A stretch of DNA of 64,000 nt from contig JAWLAG010000002.1 in assembly GCA_041395505.1 (NCBI GenBank), forward strand, positions 439,001-503,000, written 5' to 3'. The notes beneath the pieces are model-generated. The model saw only the letters and a list, made by a program, of their open reading frames with translations. It was not told the DNA's origin and did not search any database. Source of the DNA: Steroidobacteraceae bacterium (GTDB taxonomy: Bacteria > Pseudomonadota > Gammaproteobacteria > Steroidobacterales > Steroidobacteraceae). This document shows, in pieces, positions 36,650 through 45,852 of the stretch (position 1 is the first letter of the stretch; the number at the start of each line of letters is the position of its first letter). Position numbers and translations under genes: made by a program.

Positions 36650-37648
36650 TCATTGATCAACTTCGTCGTCGGCCGGTACTGGCAGGCAATCCTGAAGGCG
36701 GAGGAGGTTCACCAAGCGCTGCATCACGTCATGGCGGTAGCGATCAATGTCGCGCCCGGCCCAATCGTAGAACCCCCGCCCGTCGCGAAGACCATTGCGG
36801 CCTTCCTTCATCAGCGTCGATACTATTTCGGGTGGCCGGTAGCGGTCGGCCTGCAGTGAATCGGCCAGATAATTGCTTGCGTTGTAGAGCGTGTCGTTTC
36901 CGCCGAAATCGATGAACTCCACCACGCCCATCCCTGCGTATCGGATGCCGAAACCGAAACGCGTGGCTTTGTCGATATCCTCCGCCGTCGCAGTACCCTG
37001 CTCGATCATCCGCGCCGCCTCGAGCATGATCAGGGTCTGGAACCGCGGAATGATATAGCCGGGTTCCGCTGCGCAGCGGACCGGAACCTTGCCAATGCCT
37101 CTCAACAGATCGTAAAGGCGCTTCACGGTTCGCTCGTCGGTGCCTGCGTGCGGGGAAAGCTCCACCAGCGGGATCAGGAATGCAGGATTCAGCCAGTGCG
37201 CGTTGAGGAACCGCTCGGGGTGATCAACGTGCTTGGCCAGCTCGGTGGACAGGATCGTCGAAGTCGTTGATGCGATAACGACATCGTCACGCAGATGCGG
37301 GACTGTCGCCGAGAATGCCTCGCGTTTGGCATCGATTCGCTCAGGCACGCCTTCGAACACGAAATCGGCCTTTGGCAATTCTTCGGCGATTCGCTCCGCG
37401 GGCACGAAGGAGATACGCGCAAGAACATGCTCGATTTGCGACTCACTGAACATGCCGAGTGCGGCCAGAACCGCAAGGTTGGAGCGAATTTCACCGAACG
37501 CCTGCTCCTCGAGCGCGCGCGTGGCGTCTTTCTCGCGCGCTTTGAGATCGACGAGTTGCACCGGAAACCCGGCATAGGCAAATGCATGGGCGATGCCCCG
37601 CCCCATCCGGCCGGCGCCTATGGAGCAAATCGTCCACTTGTTTTTCAT
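36650..37648 (-). CDS. 3-hydroxyacyl-CoA dehydrogenase-family protein
   Basis: A 332-residue NAD-dependent dehydrogenase. CSIGAGRMGRGIAHAFAYAG is the nucleotide site, DFVFEGVPERIDAKREAF and IASTTSTILSTELA are standard family blocks, and NAHWLNPAFLIPLVEL contains the catalytic His (a variant of H-F-x-N-P). The C-terminal domain has YIIPRFQTLIMLEAARMIEQG. It is a short form without hydratase, like enzymes acting on hydroxy acids or their CoA esters (hydroxybutyryl-CoA, carnitine, gulonate). The start is the ATG at 37648, overlapping the opine-dehydrogenase-like stop (ATGA). The longer open frame upstream only reads that gene out of frame. Confidence 0.88.
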   Translation of the reverse strand: MKNKWTICSIGAGRMGRGIAHAFAYAGFPVQLVDLKAREKDATRALEEQAFGEIRSNLAVLAALGMFSESQIEHVLARISFVPAERIAEELPKADFVFEGVPERIDAKREAFSATVPHLRDDVVIASTTSTILSTELAKHVDHPERFLNAHWLNPAFLIPLVELSPHAGTDERTVKRLYDLLRGIGKVPVRCAAEPGYIIPRFQTLIMLEAARMIEQGTATAEDIDKATRFGFGIRYAGMGVVEFIDFGGNDTLYNASNYLADSLQADRYRPPEIVSTLMKEGRNGLRDGRGFYDWAGRDIDRYRHDVMQRLVNLLRLQDCLPVPADDEVDQ

Positions 37649-38721
37649 GAAATGCCCTCGGCGAGTAGTACCCGGATTGCTGCCCGGTCGAGGCCTGCGA
37701 GCCCGAGTGATTCCCAGGTGCGCGGGCTGCTGCGGAAATTCTCCCCACAAATCGCCGATCCCATCGCGAGCAGTCCTTGCGCGATGGGCACGGCTACGCC
37801 CGCCCATTGCGCCAGCGAAACGAGGAACGACAGGCCCAGTTCCAGGTCCTCGCGCATGTAGCGGTGCGTGCAAAGGTCGATCTTCTCCCGCCAGTCGCCG
37901 CTGTCGACAAGAGCCTTGCGCGTATTGCTGTACATCCACTCGTCCTTCTCATAATGGTCGCTGAGCGGGAAATGGGGCGGCGCGTAGCCAAGCGCCTCCC
38001 GCACTGCAATTCTCTCCCGGTCGAGCGCATCGGTGACACGGCGAATCGCCGGTTGCGTTCCCTCGTTGTGGATGTCCCATTCCGGGAAGTGCTCGAGTGG
38101 ACCCGCGTTCATGACGATGAGTGGAGGGTGAATGATAGGCCCGGCATTCATCAGCGCGCCGGACAGTGCGTCTTCGACAGGCTGCACGGACGGATATGCC
38201 TTGCGCAGCACCTCGAAAGCAGCGTCGCGGTTGCGCGATGGAAAAACGCCTGTGGGCAGATCCGATGCCCGGGTGGTAATCGCCACTTCGCGCGGGCCAT
38301 GTTTGCGCGCAAGGTAGGGAAGCGTGCCGGTTTCGGCGAAGCTGACGTTCGCCCCTTGACCGGCATCGTGCAAGGCCTTCGCCATGACATAGCTACCAAA
38401 TGTTCCCGGGGGAAGAAAAATGACCTGACCGTCGCGGACATGCGGTGCAATGGCCCGGGCGATGTCGACCTGTGCGAAAGCCGGCAAAGGCACCAGGAGC
38501 AGTTCTGCGCCGCGCACGGCCGTTCCGATGTCGTCAGTAGCCGCTGAAATCGGAACGTCGCGTCGTCCACGCGCGTCTTTGAGGGTGATCGAGCCATGCG
38601 TGATAACCTCGATCAACGCCGCGGCATCTCGGCGCCACAGGGTGACCTCGTGGCCCTGATCGCTTAGATCAGCTGCCGCAGCGTAACAGCCATGTCCTCC
38701 GCCGAGTACGGATATGCGCAT
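37645..38721 (-). CDS. Octopine/nopaline (opine) dehydrogenase-family protein
   Basis: A 358-residue NAD(P)-dependent enzyme of the family that joins or splits amino acids and 2-oxo acids by reductive condensation. MRISVLGGGHGCYAAAADL is the nucleotide-binding start, and GPIIHPPLIVMNAGPLEH contains the conserved His of the opine domain, followed by SDHYEKDEWMYSN. I use the ATG at 38721, preceded by AGGAGG at good spacing; a GTG nine bases earlier is too close to that site. It is the first of two overlapping dehydrogenase genes, suggesting consecutive oxidation steps. The substrate is unknown. Confidence 0.85.
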   Translation of the reverse strand: MRISVLGGGHGCYAAAADLSDQGHEVTLWRRDAAALIEVITHGSITLKDARGRRDVPISAATDDIGTAVRGAELLLVPLPAFAQVDIARAIAPHVRDGQVIFLPPGTFGSYVMAKALHDAGQGANVSFAETGTLPYLARKHGPREVAITTRASDLPTGVFPSRNRDAAFEVLRKAYPSVQPVEDALSGALMNAGPIIHPPLIVMNAGPLEHFPEWDIHNEGTQPAIRRVTDALDRERIAVREALGYAPPHFPLSDHYEKDEWMYSNTRKALVDSGDWREKIDLCTHRYMREDLELGLSFLVSLAQWAGVAVPIAQGLLAMGSAICGENFRSSPRTWESLGLAGLDRAAIRVLLAEGIS

Positions 38722-38787
38722 CGATTGCACCCCTCCTGGATAGGCCGGTCCCGGCCGCGTGCCAGCCTGCCGAAGACAGTCTGCGGC

Positions 38788-40608
38788 TCAGTGCACGGTG
38801 AGCGATATTCGGCTGTTGCCGGCCGGTTCGAAATGGTTCAGGAATTTCTGCAGGTCCGCCGGTTCGCCATGCAGGCCCGCGTCGCCGCCCCTGACTGCGT
38901 CCAGCAGGCCTGTCGTGCCCAGCAGGAATCGGTTGTAAGCGGCTTTGGTCAGCGTAATGACGATGTCCGGATCGGTGAGCCCGACATCGAACTGGCATAC
39001 GCCGCGGCGGATCGTCAGCGTGTAGCTCTCTTCAAGATCCGTGAAAACGAAACCGAGTGACATCCGGGTATCGAGCGCATCCTCGGCACGCAGGCGGCTG
39101 GTCCAGCCAGCGATACTGATGGCCGCAGGGGTTTCCGTGACGATGTCGGCGGGAGTGAAAATGCTGGCCATTCGAGCGGCGTTGACGCCGTCGCCCAGCG
39201 CACCATCCAGCTCCATTGCCGAGGTGAGATACCAGTTACGCCAGTTGATGTTGATGCTGGAATAGCCGAGCTGGCGAAATGCGTTCGCTTTCAGATGGCG
39301 TGCATCGGAATCACCATGGTCGATGCGTATCAGGTACGTCGCGAGTTCCGCAGTCCATTGATATTCGCCATCCTCGTAAGCCTTTCGCGCTGCCTTCAGT
39401 ACCGGGTCCCGGCCACCCATCAGCTCGACCAGACGTTGCGCGCGGCTCGTCGGCGGAACTGGGTCCAGGTCAACAGGGTCGCCCTGGAACCAGCCCAGGT
39501 AGCCGTTGTAGATCTGGCGAACGGCCTGTTTGACGGTCCCGTAGTATTCGCGAAGATAGGGCGTGTATTCGGCCAGGTGCGGCGGCAGCCTCACCACTTC
39601 AACCAGCTCGTCCGGCGTCAGCCCCTTGTTCATCTGGCGCACCGTCTGATCATGGACGTACTGGATGCCATCGCGCGTCATGCGCAGGACTTCCTCGGCG
39701 CGTTCGGGACCATAAACCGGCTGGCCGTGTGTCGGTACAAGGTATTGCGGTTTCAGCCGGCGGAGCTTGTCGATACTGGCGACCCAGGCAACCGGATCGC
39801 GATACTTCGTACCCCTGAGTGTGTGCATATTGGGGAAGGCCGGGCCCTGTATGACCTCCGTATCGATCAACACCCCGCTCGACGGCAGGAATATGGCCAG
39901 CTCGTCCGGCGCTTCGCTGGGGACATGGATGATCTCGAGCTCGACCCCGGCAATCGTCGTTTTCAGGTAGTCGTCAACCGTATGCGTCGGCGCAATGAAC
40001 GAACCACCACCGCCGGTCGGCAGCGGACCGGTGCCGGCGTTCATGCCCTCCTTGTCCTTGTCGCCAAGGAAGAAACCGAAGGAGTATCCAGCGCGCACAC
40101 CCAGGATCGGACCCAGGGTTGCACTTTCGTCCACGAGATTGGCCATCATGCTCGAATGTGCGTAGATCGCGACCTTGCCGCTTTCGACTTCGCCGGCAGA
40201 CACGAGGCCTTTCACGCCGTCGATGTGATCATGATGGAAATGGCTGTAGATGATGGCCTTGAGCGGCTTGTCGGTGATCTTGCGGAACTCTTCCAGGACC
40301 GCATGGCTCGTGACGGGACTCAGCTGCGCATCGACGAGAATGATGCCATCGTCACCGACGATCATTACGATGTTGGCGACGTTCCAGCCGACAGCGCAGT
40401 ACACATTGTCGGCAACCTTGTAGATCTTTTTCGCAAATAGATCGGTGTGGCGTGCGAGTTCGGGATGGATACGTGGTGCCACTTCCTGCGGTGTCCCGGC
40501 GATGCAGGCACCGGCCGTCGCGAGAAGGATCGGCAGATATGTCAGCGAACCGGCGTATTGCATTTTCGCCGATCTCGTTGTACGGAACGCAAGGGCAGGC
40601 ATCTTCAT
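38788..40608 (-). CDS. Exported alkylsulfatase-like metallo-beta-lactamase-fold hydrolase
   Basis: A 606-residue enzyme resembling SdsA/BDS1 alkylsulfatases, which free an alcohol and sulfate from alkyl sulfate esters. The zinc site is H123-x-H125-x-D127-H128 in SHFHHDHIDG. A sulfatase-type dimerisation domain follows (ILRKAYEDGEY-like region and FRQLGYSSININWRNWYL), with a C-terminal SCP2-like lipid-binding domain (ITLTKAAYNRFLLG). A signal peptide ends near residue 38. Two starts are possible, ATG 40608 and ATG 40563. I keep 40608 because its distance to the upstream operator matches that at the phosphatase gene. Promoter control is probably through the palindrome at 40669-40690. Confidence 0.87.
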   Translation of the reverse strand: MKMPALAFRTTRSAKMQYAGSLTYLPILLATAGACIAGTPQEVAPRIHPELARHTDLFAKKIYKVADNVYCAVGWNVANIVMIVGDDGIILVDAQLSPVTSHAVLEEFRKITDKPLKAIIYSHFHHDHIDGVKGLVSAGEVESGKVAIYAHSSMMANLVDESATLGPILGVRAGYSFGFFLGDKDKEGMNAGTGPLPTGGGGSFIAPTHTVDDYLKTTIAGVELEIIHVPSEAPDELAIFLPSSGVLIDTEVIQGPAFPNMHTLRGTKYRDPVAWVASIDKLRRLKPQYLVPTHGQPVYGPERAEEVLRMTRDGIQYVHDQTVRQMNKGLTPDELVEVVRLPPHLAEYTPYLREYYGTVKQAVRQIYNGYLGWFQGDPVDLDPVPPTSRAQRLVELMGGRDPVLKAARKAYEDGEYQWTAELATYLIRIDHGDSDARHLKANAFRQLGYSSININWRNWYLTSAMELDGALGDGVNAARMASIFTPADIVTETPAAISIAGWTSRLRAEDALDTRMSLGFVFTDLEESYTLTIRRGVCQFDVGLTDPDIVITLTKAAYNRFLLGTTGLLDAVRGGDAGLHGEPADLQKFLNHFEPAGNSRISLTVH

Positions 40609-40654
40609 TGGCGGAACAAAGTAACCCCTGAGCGGACAGGATCTGTATGCGCGA

Positions 40655-40690
40655 TTATTTTATATTAGATTATTTTATATGTAAAATAAA
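40655..40690 (-). promoter_or_regulatory. AT-rich operator/promoter before the alkylsulfatase-like gene
   Basis: A near-perfect palindrome ATTATTTTA-TATG-TAAAATAAA spans 40669-40690. A second TTATTTTA copy at 40655-40662 lies exactly 15 bases from the one inside the palindrome. On the minus strand the extra copy reads TATAAAAT and could be the -10 box, with the palindrome over the -35 region. The same arrangement occurs at 49701-49736. Confidence 0.65.
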
Positions 40691-40763
40691 TGAGCGCCAC
40701 GGCGCGGCAAGCGACGAACGGGCGCTGCCCGGGCCGCGTCAGCGACTCGGGCAGCGAGGCCGC

Positions 40764-43070
40764 CTAGAAATTGAACCTTGCCTGTAGCCCGACACTCCGC
40801 GAGCGCTCCAGACCGATCATGTAGCTGCCCGGGGACCCGGGCAGATCGTTGGCGAAGAACATGACCTTTTCGTCCGAGAGATTCTTGCCGATCAAAGCGA
40901 CTTCCCATCTGCCATCGTGGTCGCCGACGGCGAGTCTCGCGTCCCAGCGGATATAGCCATCCTGACGGTTGAACGGGTCGAGGTCGCTTTGCAGGTAGTA
41001 GGAGTCTGTTATGAATGCCGAAGGACTGAACCTGACGAGCAAGGACCCCGCATCGAAAGCCCACTCCGCCCTGATGGAGCCGGAGAAGTTGGGCGCGAAC
41101 GTCGTCTCCTTTCCGGCCAGGTCCTGGAATCCGGTGGCGCACTGCCCCGCGTCGATCTGCACCTGGTTGCAGGCGCCGAGGAATTCATCGAACTGGGCAT
41201 CCATGAAGGTCAGGTTGGCGAACAATGTCAGATTGTCGGTTGCGGAAAATGTCGTGTCCAGCTCGACGCCGCGAGTGGAGGACCCGGCGGCGTTCGAGAC
41301 CGAGAACGTGAAGTTCGCGGGATTCAGCACACTTTGCTGGACGCCTTTGTAATCCGAGAAGAATACGGCGCCATTGAGAATGAGTCGATTGTTGAAGGCC
41401 CGCGTCTTGAAACCAAGCTCGTAGGCATTGACGGTTTCCTCGTCGAAGATCGGATTGACGTTGCCGTCGCGATTCGAGAAATCGAAACCTCCGCCCTTGA
41501 AACCCTGCGAGAAGCTCAGATAGGCCATGTTATCGGTGCTGAAATCGTGTTCGTAGATGACGCTCGGAAGCAGGTCATCCCAGCTCGCCGACGAATTCGA
41601 CGAGCCGGCGGTGATGAAACCTCCGAATGGCGGCGGGATCAGCTGCCGTGATTCGCGCGTCAGAGTGACGTCCGAAAAGGTCGCCCAGCTTGCGAGCTGG
41701 GACATCGACTTCTCGATCTCGATCCAGCGCAGGCCGAATAGCAGACGATTGGCGTCGTTGACATGCAGGGTCATTGCCGTAAATGCAGACTTGGTCTTCT
41801 CATTCTGCTTGCGCAGTGACATCGTGCCGGCCTCGCGGCCGGCGGCCTGCGTTGCGGTGATGGCCGCCTGCCACGGCGGCGCGGCGACGAAATACGGGTT
41901 GTTGTTGCCGTCGAGGGTGACGTCACCATCCTGGAAGTAGAAGCCGAACATCCAGTCGAGTTTTCCTTCGGTGTTCGAAGTGAGGCGCAACTCCTGGCTG
42001 AACTGGTCGATCTCGTCGTACTGGTTGGTATTGAAGTTGGTGTATGGACCGGAATCGAGGTCCATGAGGTCCCGGTTTTCGTTTTTGATCCAGCCCGTTA
42101 CCGAGGTGACCGTCGCGCCGCCGGCGTCCCAGTCCAGCTGCAGTGACGTATTGGAGAAATCCGCCCAGCTCATCTCGAACCTGCTGTGTTGCACCGCATA
42201 GTTGAGCTGGTTGTCGAACAGACCCGCATGAACCGCGCAGGATGATCCCGGCCGACCATTCGGATTGGCTGGCGGCGGGGCATTGCACTGGATGACTTCC
42301 TTCGCAAATGGCGCCGTCTGCTCCATGTCGCCGAAAGAGTGCTTCAGTACGGCTTTGAACGACTCGGTCGGCTCCCACACGGCGGTAATGCGGCCGAATT
42401 TGTCATCGTGACCGCCTTCCTGGCCGCCAAACCAGGTGTTGTCGATATACCCGTCCATGTCGTACTTGCGGGCAGCCAGACGGACAGCGAATCGATCACC
42501 CAGCGGGATATTCAACGCAGCTTCGAGATTCTTCTCGCCATGATTGAAATCGCCCATGGCGCTTATGTGGCCATTGAATTTTTCGCCGACGGTCGGCGTC
42601 GCTGTCGTGATGTTGAAGGCACCGGCGATCGAACTATTGCCAAAGAACGTCGTCTGCGGGCCTTTCAGCAATTCAACTCGGTCGAGATCGAACATCATGG
42701 CGCGCGATCCGCGTGAGCGTCCCAGGTAGACACCGTCGATGTAGGTACCGACTGCCTGCTCAAAACCGCCATTGAACCCGGAGCCGATTCCTCGAATATA
42801 GAGTTGATCCGATGCGCCGCCCTTGACCACCGTGACAGCCGGCAGGGTTTGTGACAGGTCGTTCATGTCGACAGTGCCCTTCTCGAGCAACTGCTCGCCA
42901 GAGACGACCTGGATTGAGACCGACACGTCCTGCAGGCCTTCTGCACGCTTGCGGGCGGTGACGGTGATCTCCTCGAGTTCCTGCGCAAAGGCAGGGCCGG
43001 CGACTACGCAGCCGGAAAGGAAGGCGATGACCGCGCCTTGGCACGGCCTGATCCATCTACTGGTTAGCAT
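40764..43070 (-). CDS. TonB-dependent outer-membrane receptor
   Basis: A 768-residue outer-membrane active transporter. The signal peptide ends at PAFAQ, directly followed by the TonB box-like ELEEITVTARKR. The plug domain shows DMNDLSQTLPAVTVVKGG and GTYIDGVYLGRSRGSR, and the barrel ends with the aromatic sequence GLQARFNF. The start is the ATG at 43070 with GAGGAG six bases upstream. It resembles the large family of receptors for organic substrates rather than classical siderophore receptors, and it is placed beside sulfatase-like and dehydrogenase genes. The IclR gene is divergent. Confidence 0.92.
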   Translation of the reverse strand: MLTSRWIRPCQGAVIAFLSGCVVAGPAFAQELEEITVTARKRAEGLQDVSVSIQVVSGEQLLEKGTVDMNDLSQTLPAVTVVKGGASDQLYIRGIGSGFNGGFEQAVGTYIDGVYLGRSRGSRAMMFDLDRVELLKGPQTTFFGNSSIAGAFNITTATPTVGEKFNGHISAMGDFNHGEKNLEAALNIPLGDRFAVRLAARKYDMDGYIDNTWFGGQEGGHDDKFGRITAVWEPTESFKAVLKHSFGDMEQTAPFAKEVIQCNAPPPANPNGRPGSSCAVHAGLFDNQLNYAVQHSRFEMSWADFSNTSLQLDWDAGGATVTSVTGWIKNENRDLMDLDSGPYTNFNTNQYDEIDQFSQELRLTSNTEGKLDWMFGFYFQDGDVTLDGNNNPYFVAAPPWQAAITATQAAGREAGTMSLRKQNEKTKSAFTAMTLHVNDANRLLFGLRWIEIEKSMSQLASWATFSDVTLTRESRQLIPPPFGGFITAGSSNSSASWDDLLPSVIYEHDFSTDNMAYLSFSQGFKGGGFDFSNRDGNVNPIFDEETVNAYELGFKTRAFNNRLILNGAVFFSDYKGVQQSVLNPANFTFSVSNAAGSSTRGVELDTTFSATDNLTLFANLTFMDAQFDEFLGACNQVQIDAGQCATGFQDLAGKETTFAPNFSGSIRAEWAFDAGSLLVRFSPSAFITDSYYLQSDLDPFNRQDGYIRWDARLAVGDHDGRWEVALIGKNLSDEKVMFFANDLPGSPGSYMIGLERSRSVGLQARFNF

Positions 43071-43479
43071 GGCATTCTCCTCAGCATCCCTAATACTTGC
43101 GGAGGCCGCGGCGATCCGGCTGCCGTCGGAACCTCTCCCCCTAGTTGCCGACATTCATTTTAGCTGAATGCATTCGCTACATTAGTCTACATCAACAAAA
43201 AAGCAAGCGAAATTGCGGGGCGAACAGACGCCCAATTCAAGTATATTTGATATAGATAAACGACATGCATATTCCTAAACCGGCACCCTGGGTTGCCCCA
43301 AAACGACGTGTCGACCATCCCGACACGATTGTCGGGCGATTCGACGGGACATCGAGGCAGCGAACGGCTGGTGCCTTCTTATTAATGTGCAGGTTGCTGT
43401 TGGGCGCAATGAGACGTATTTCGACGCGCATTGCCCTCAACGCGGAGCGCCTTGACCGCAGCTTGCTGCGCGTGACCGC
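43071..43479. other. 409-base divergent regulatory region between TonB receptor and iclR-type gene
   Basis: No gene is supported. The left half is AT-rich (43155-43265) and should hold the receptor's promoter. It contains GAATGCATTC (43165-43174) and the imperfect palindrome TCAAGTATATTTGA (near 43238). The right half holds the strong palindrome at 43319-43336. A short open frame at 43265-43489 has no protein-like character. Confidence 0.6.
43319..43336. promoter_or_regulatory. Perfect palindrome, candidate IclR operator
   Basis: CCCGACA-CGAT-TGTCGGG is an exact 7-bp inverted repeat with a 4-base centre. It is not followed by a T run, so it is not a terminator. It lies about 145 bases before the iclR-type gene and 250 before the receptor gene, in the range for autoregulation. 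Confidence 0.5.
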
Positions 43480-44364
43480 ATGGACATGAAAGCTATACTA
43501 CCGCCGGAAACGGCGCCGCCGTCCCCGGAGCTACGTGTGCGCAGTACCCGAGCGAGCAAATCCACCCGCAAGGGCATCCAGTCGATCGAAATCGGATTTT
43601 CAATTCTTTCCGTCCTGATGGAATCGACACGTCCGCTGCCACTGAAGAGCATTGCCAGCAAGAGCGGCCTGTCGCCGAGCAAGGTGCATTCCTATCTTGT
43701 GAGTTTCTGTGCGCTCGATATCGTTGCACAGGACCGCCAGAGCGGCCTGTATTCGCTCGGCCCTTTTGCATTGAAACTCGGGCTCAGTTTCCTGGAGCAG
43801 TTCGACCTTTTCTCCGCAACCCGCCCCGAGATGAGCCGGCTTGCCGAGGACATCGGCGTGACCGTTTTCCTCGGCGTCTGGGGCAATCATGGACCGACCA
43901 TCATCTACCGGGTCGACGGCCCGCTCAGCCAGGCGGTTCTCGACATTCGCGTAGGTTCCGTCCTGCCCATACTGCGCTCGGCGGTGGGCAGAAATCTTGC
44001 CGCACACCTGCCGTGGAGCATTGTTCGCCCGATCGCCGTCGCGGAAATCGAGCAGGTGAAACCTGGCGATTTCGATTCCGACACGATCGAAGATCCGCAG
44101 ACCATGGTGACTTTCGAGAAAGCCATGGCCAGGATTCGCACCGACGGCATCAGTCGCTGCCGCAAGGGACTGCTGTCGGACTACACCGCACTTTCCGTAC
44201 CCATATTCGACTTTTCCAGGACGGTGGTGGGCGCACTGACGATGATGGGGCGAATAAACAGTTTCGACGACAATCTGACTGGAATACCCGCATCGAAGTT
44301 GAAAGAGGCTTGCCGGCGAATTTCCTCTGCCTGCGGTCTCATGCAGCAGGATGCCGCTCGATAG
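43480..44364 (+). CDS. IclR-family transcriptional regulator
   Basis: A 294-residue regulator. Residues 30-90 form the winged helix-turn-helix (SIEIGFSILSVLMESTRPLP, KSIASKSGLSPSKVHSYLVS), followed by an IclR effector domain with GLYSLGPFALKLG and the pocket-forming block RCRKGLLSDYTALSVPIFDF. IclR proteins usually sense small catabolic acids and control adjacent genes. This one is divergent from the TonB receptor, its likely target. It ends one base before the convergent thioesterase stop. The effector cannot be read from the sequence. Confidence 0.92.
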   Translation: MDMKAILPPETAPPSPELRVRSTRASKSTRKGIQSIEIGFSILSVLMESTRPLPLKSIASKSGLSPSKVHSYLVSFCALDIVAQDRQSGLYSLGPFALKLGLSFLEQFDLFSATRPEMSRLAEDIGVTVFLGVWGNHGPTIIYRVDGPLSQAVLDIRVGSVLPILRSAVGRNLAAHLPWSIVRPIAVAEIEQVKPGDFDSDTIEDPQTMVTFEKAMARIRTDGISRCRKGLLSDYTALSVPIFDFSRTVVGALTMMGRINSFDDNLTGIPASKLKEACRRISSACGLMQQDAAR

Positions 44365-44365
44365 C

Positions 44366-45118
44366 TCAACTGCGCGCTCCGCGTTCCTGAAGATCGTCCC
44401 CCGACCCTTGCGCCGACATGCGAATGCCGGCCGCGATATCCTCGGGAATCGGCACTGCGCGCATCGGATCGCGAAGTGCCGTGACCAGAACCTGTTCGGT
44501 GCGCAGCAGTTCGCGATCCCCGCGGTACAAACGAACATCGAGCGTGATCGAACTCGTGCCAATGCGCGCGGTGTCGAGAATCATGGTGACTCTTTCACCG
44601 ACGGCCGGCAACTGGCGGATCTCGCTCGCCAACCGCACCGTCGGAGTCGATACCCCTCCTGTTGCGAACATCGTGGCGAACGGGACGCCGACCCGATCGG
44701 CAAACCAGTCCTCGACCATGTCGCTCAGAAACTCATAGTAGCGGGACAGGTGCAAGCGCCGATCCGGACCGACCATCCAGCCGGCGATTTCGCGTTCCTG
44801 CCGAAACACCCCTGTTTCGCTGAGCCGCCCGGGCGGGCGGGTCAGCCCGCATAGCCGGCATTCGAATATCAACCGCTCGTCGTGGAAGGCGTCAATTCCT
44901 GGAGCGGCGTCGTCTGTGCCGTCCCTAATGCGAAATTCAAGCCGCTCGCCGAGACGCGCCGGCGCCCGAAATACCAACTCGACTGACCGGCCGACTGCCT
45001 CCTCGGCAAACCCTGGAAATGCTCCGGCGAGCATCTCGATGTAACGCGGATAGAAAACGATTCCAGCCCGGTCGACATGGGCAAAGCGCACTTTCTGGCT
45101 CTCTCGTTGTCCCGGCAT
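44366..45118 (-). CDS. Acyl-CoA thioesterase-like protein with two hotdog domains
   Basis: A 250-residue protein of the 4-hydroxybenzoyl-CoA thioesterase type. The first half begins KVRFAHVDRAGIVFYPRYIE, containing the D-x-A-G-I-V-F-Y motif with the catalytic Asp. The second half repeats the fold with HLSRYYEFLSDMVEDWFADR and VRLASEIRQLPAVGERV. It would release a free acid from a CoA ester. The start is the ATG at 45118 with GGAG seven bases upstream; a longer frame to 45172 lacks a site. It is divergent from the marR gene and may be controlled by it. Confidence 0.82.
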   Translation of the reverse strand: MPGQRESQKVRFAHVDRAGIVFYPRYIEMLAGAFPGFAEEAVGRSVELVFRAPARLGERLEFRIRDGTDDAAPGIDAFHDERLIFECRLCGLTRPPGRLSETGVFRQEREIAGWMVGPDRRLHLSRYYEFLSDMVEDWFADRVGVPFATMFATGGVSTPTVRLASEIRQLPAVGERVTMILDTARIGTSSITLDVRLYRGDRELLRTEQVLVTALRDPMRAVPIPEDIAAGIRMSAQGSGDDLQERGARS

Positions 45119-45187
45119 CGATTCTCCGAGCGGCGGCCGAAGGCTGCCGACACGTCCACATGGTAGGTACATCGTGTTTCATGCGCA

Positions 45188-45209
45188 AATATTTTATATA
45201 CAAAGTATT
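45188..45209. promoter_or_regulatory. Degenerate copy of the AT-rich operator before marR
   Basis: AATATTTTA-TATA-CAAAGTATT matches the 9-4-9 palindrome of 40669 and 49715 in 8/9 left-arm and 6/9 right-arm positions. It lies between the divergent thioesterase and marR-type genes, where an autoregulatory MarR site is expected. Confidence 0.45.
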
Positions 45210-45298
45210 AAGGCTGAGTTATTTTGGAGTGCTGCCAACGCAACAGGGTGTTATTCTGGGGGCTGTTTGCCTGCTTGCCCATGGAGGCTTGCATACCG

Positions 45299-45787
45299 AT
45301 GCCCGCCGATTCGACCCGATCGCGCCGCAAGGACGCATTGCGAACCTGGCTGCGCCTGCTGTCCTGTGAAAGTGTCATGGAGCAGAAGCTGCGATCGCTG
45401 TTCCGTGACAACTTCACTGTGACCTTGCCCCAATTCGACGTACTGTCGGAACTCGATCGCGCGGATCACCCGCCGACCATGTCGGAGCTGTCGCGCGAAC
45501 TCAAACTCTCGAACGGCAACATCACGGGCGTGATCGACCGCCTGGTGCGAATGGGTTTGGTCGAACGCAGCCGACCGGATCACGATCGTCGTATTCAACA
45601 GATCGTTCTGACGTCGAAGGGTACGAAGGAATTTCGGCGCATGGCGAGTCGCCATGCTGAATGGGTCGACAAGCTGCTCGCCGCTCTGAGCCAGAAGGAT
45701 CTGCAGCAATTGCAGGCGTTATTGGTCAAAGTGCGCCATTCGATCGAATCAAATGATTCCAGGGGTCACGCAGGTGCCCGAAACTAG
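45299..45787 (+). CDS. MarR-family transcriptional regulator
   Basis: A 162-residue winged-helix regulator that typically represses nearby genes until an aromatic or lipophilic ligand binds. TLPQFDVLSELDRADHPPTM, SELSRELKLSNGNITGVIDR and LVRMGLVERSRPDHDRRIQQ form the DNA-binding domain, with the D-x-R-D/R wing. The C-terminal helix supports dimerisation. I choose the ATG at 45299, with GGAGG about eleven bases upstream. A frame open from 45224 gives an unlikely N-terminus. It is the best candidate to bind the AT-rich palindromes in this island. Confidence 0.9.
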   Translation: MPADSTRSRRKDALRTWLRLLSCESVMEQKLRSLFRDNFTVTLPQFDVLSELDRADHPPTMSELSRELKLSNGNITGVIDRLVRMGLVERSRPDHDRRIQQIVLTSKGTKEFRRMASRHAEWVDKLLAALSQKDLQQLQALLVKVRHSIESNDSRGHAGARN

Positions 45788-45852
45788 CCAGCTTGCGGTG
45801 AACGGTCTTCCAAGGCGCTGACGGGTGTTTCCGGGATACGGAAGGATCCGAT

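Noticed and set aside
37649..37939. N-terminal extension of the hydroxyacyl-CoA dehydrogenase
   Set aside because: The extra residues come from the opine-dehydrogenase gene in another frame. The ATG at 37648 begins the nucleotide-binding fold.
43160..43180. AT-rich operator before the TonB receptor gene
   Set aside because: A single TAAAAT half-site is seen on the minus strand and the other arm does not match.
45788..45852. Terminator between marR and the GMC gene
   Set aside because: Short complementary segments exist but there is no stable stem followed by T residues.
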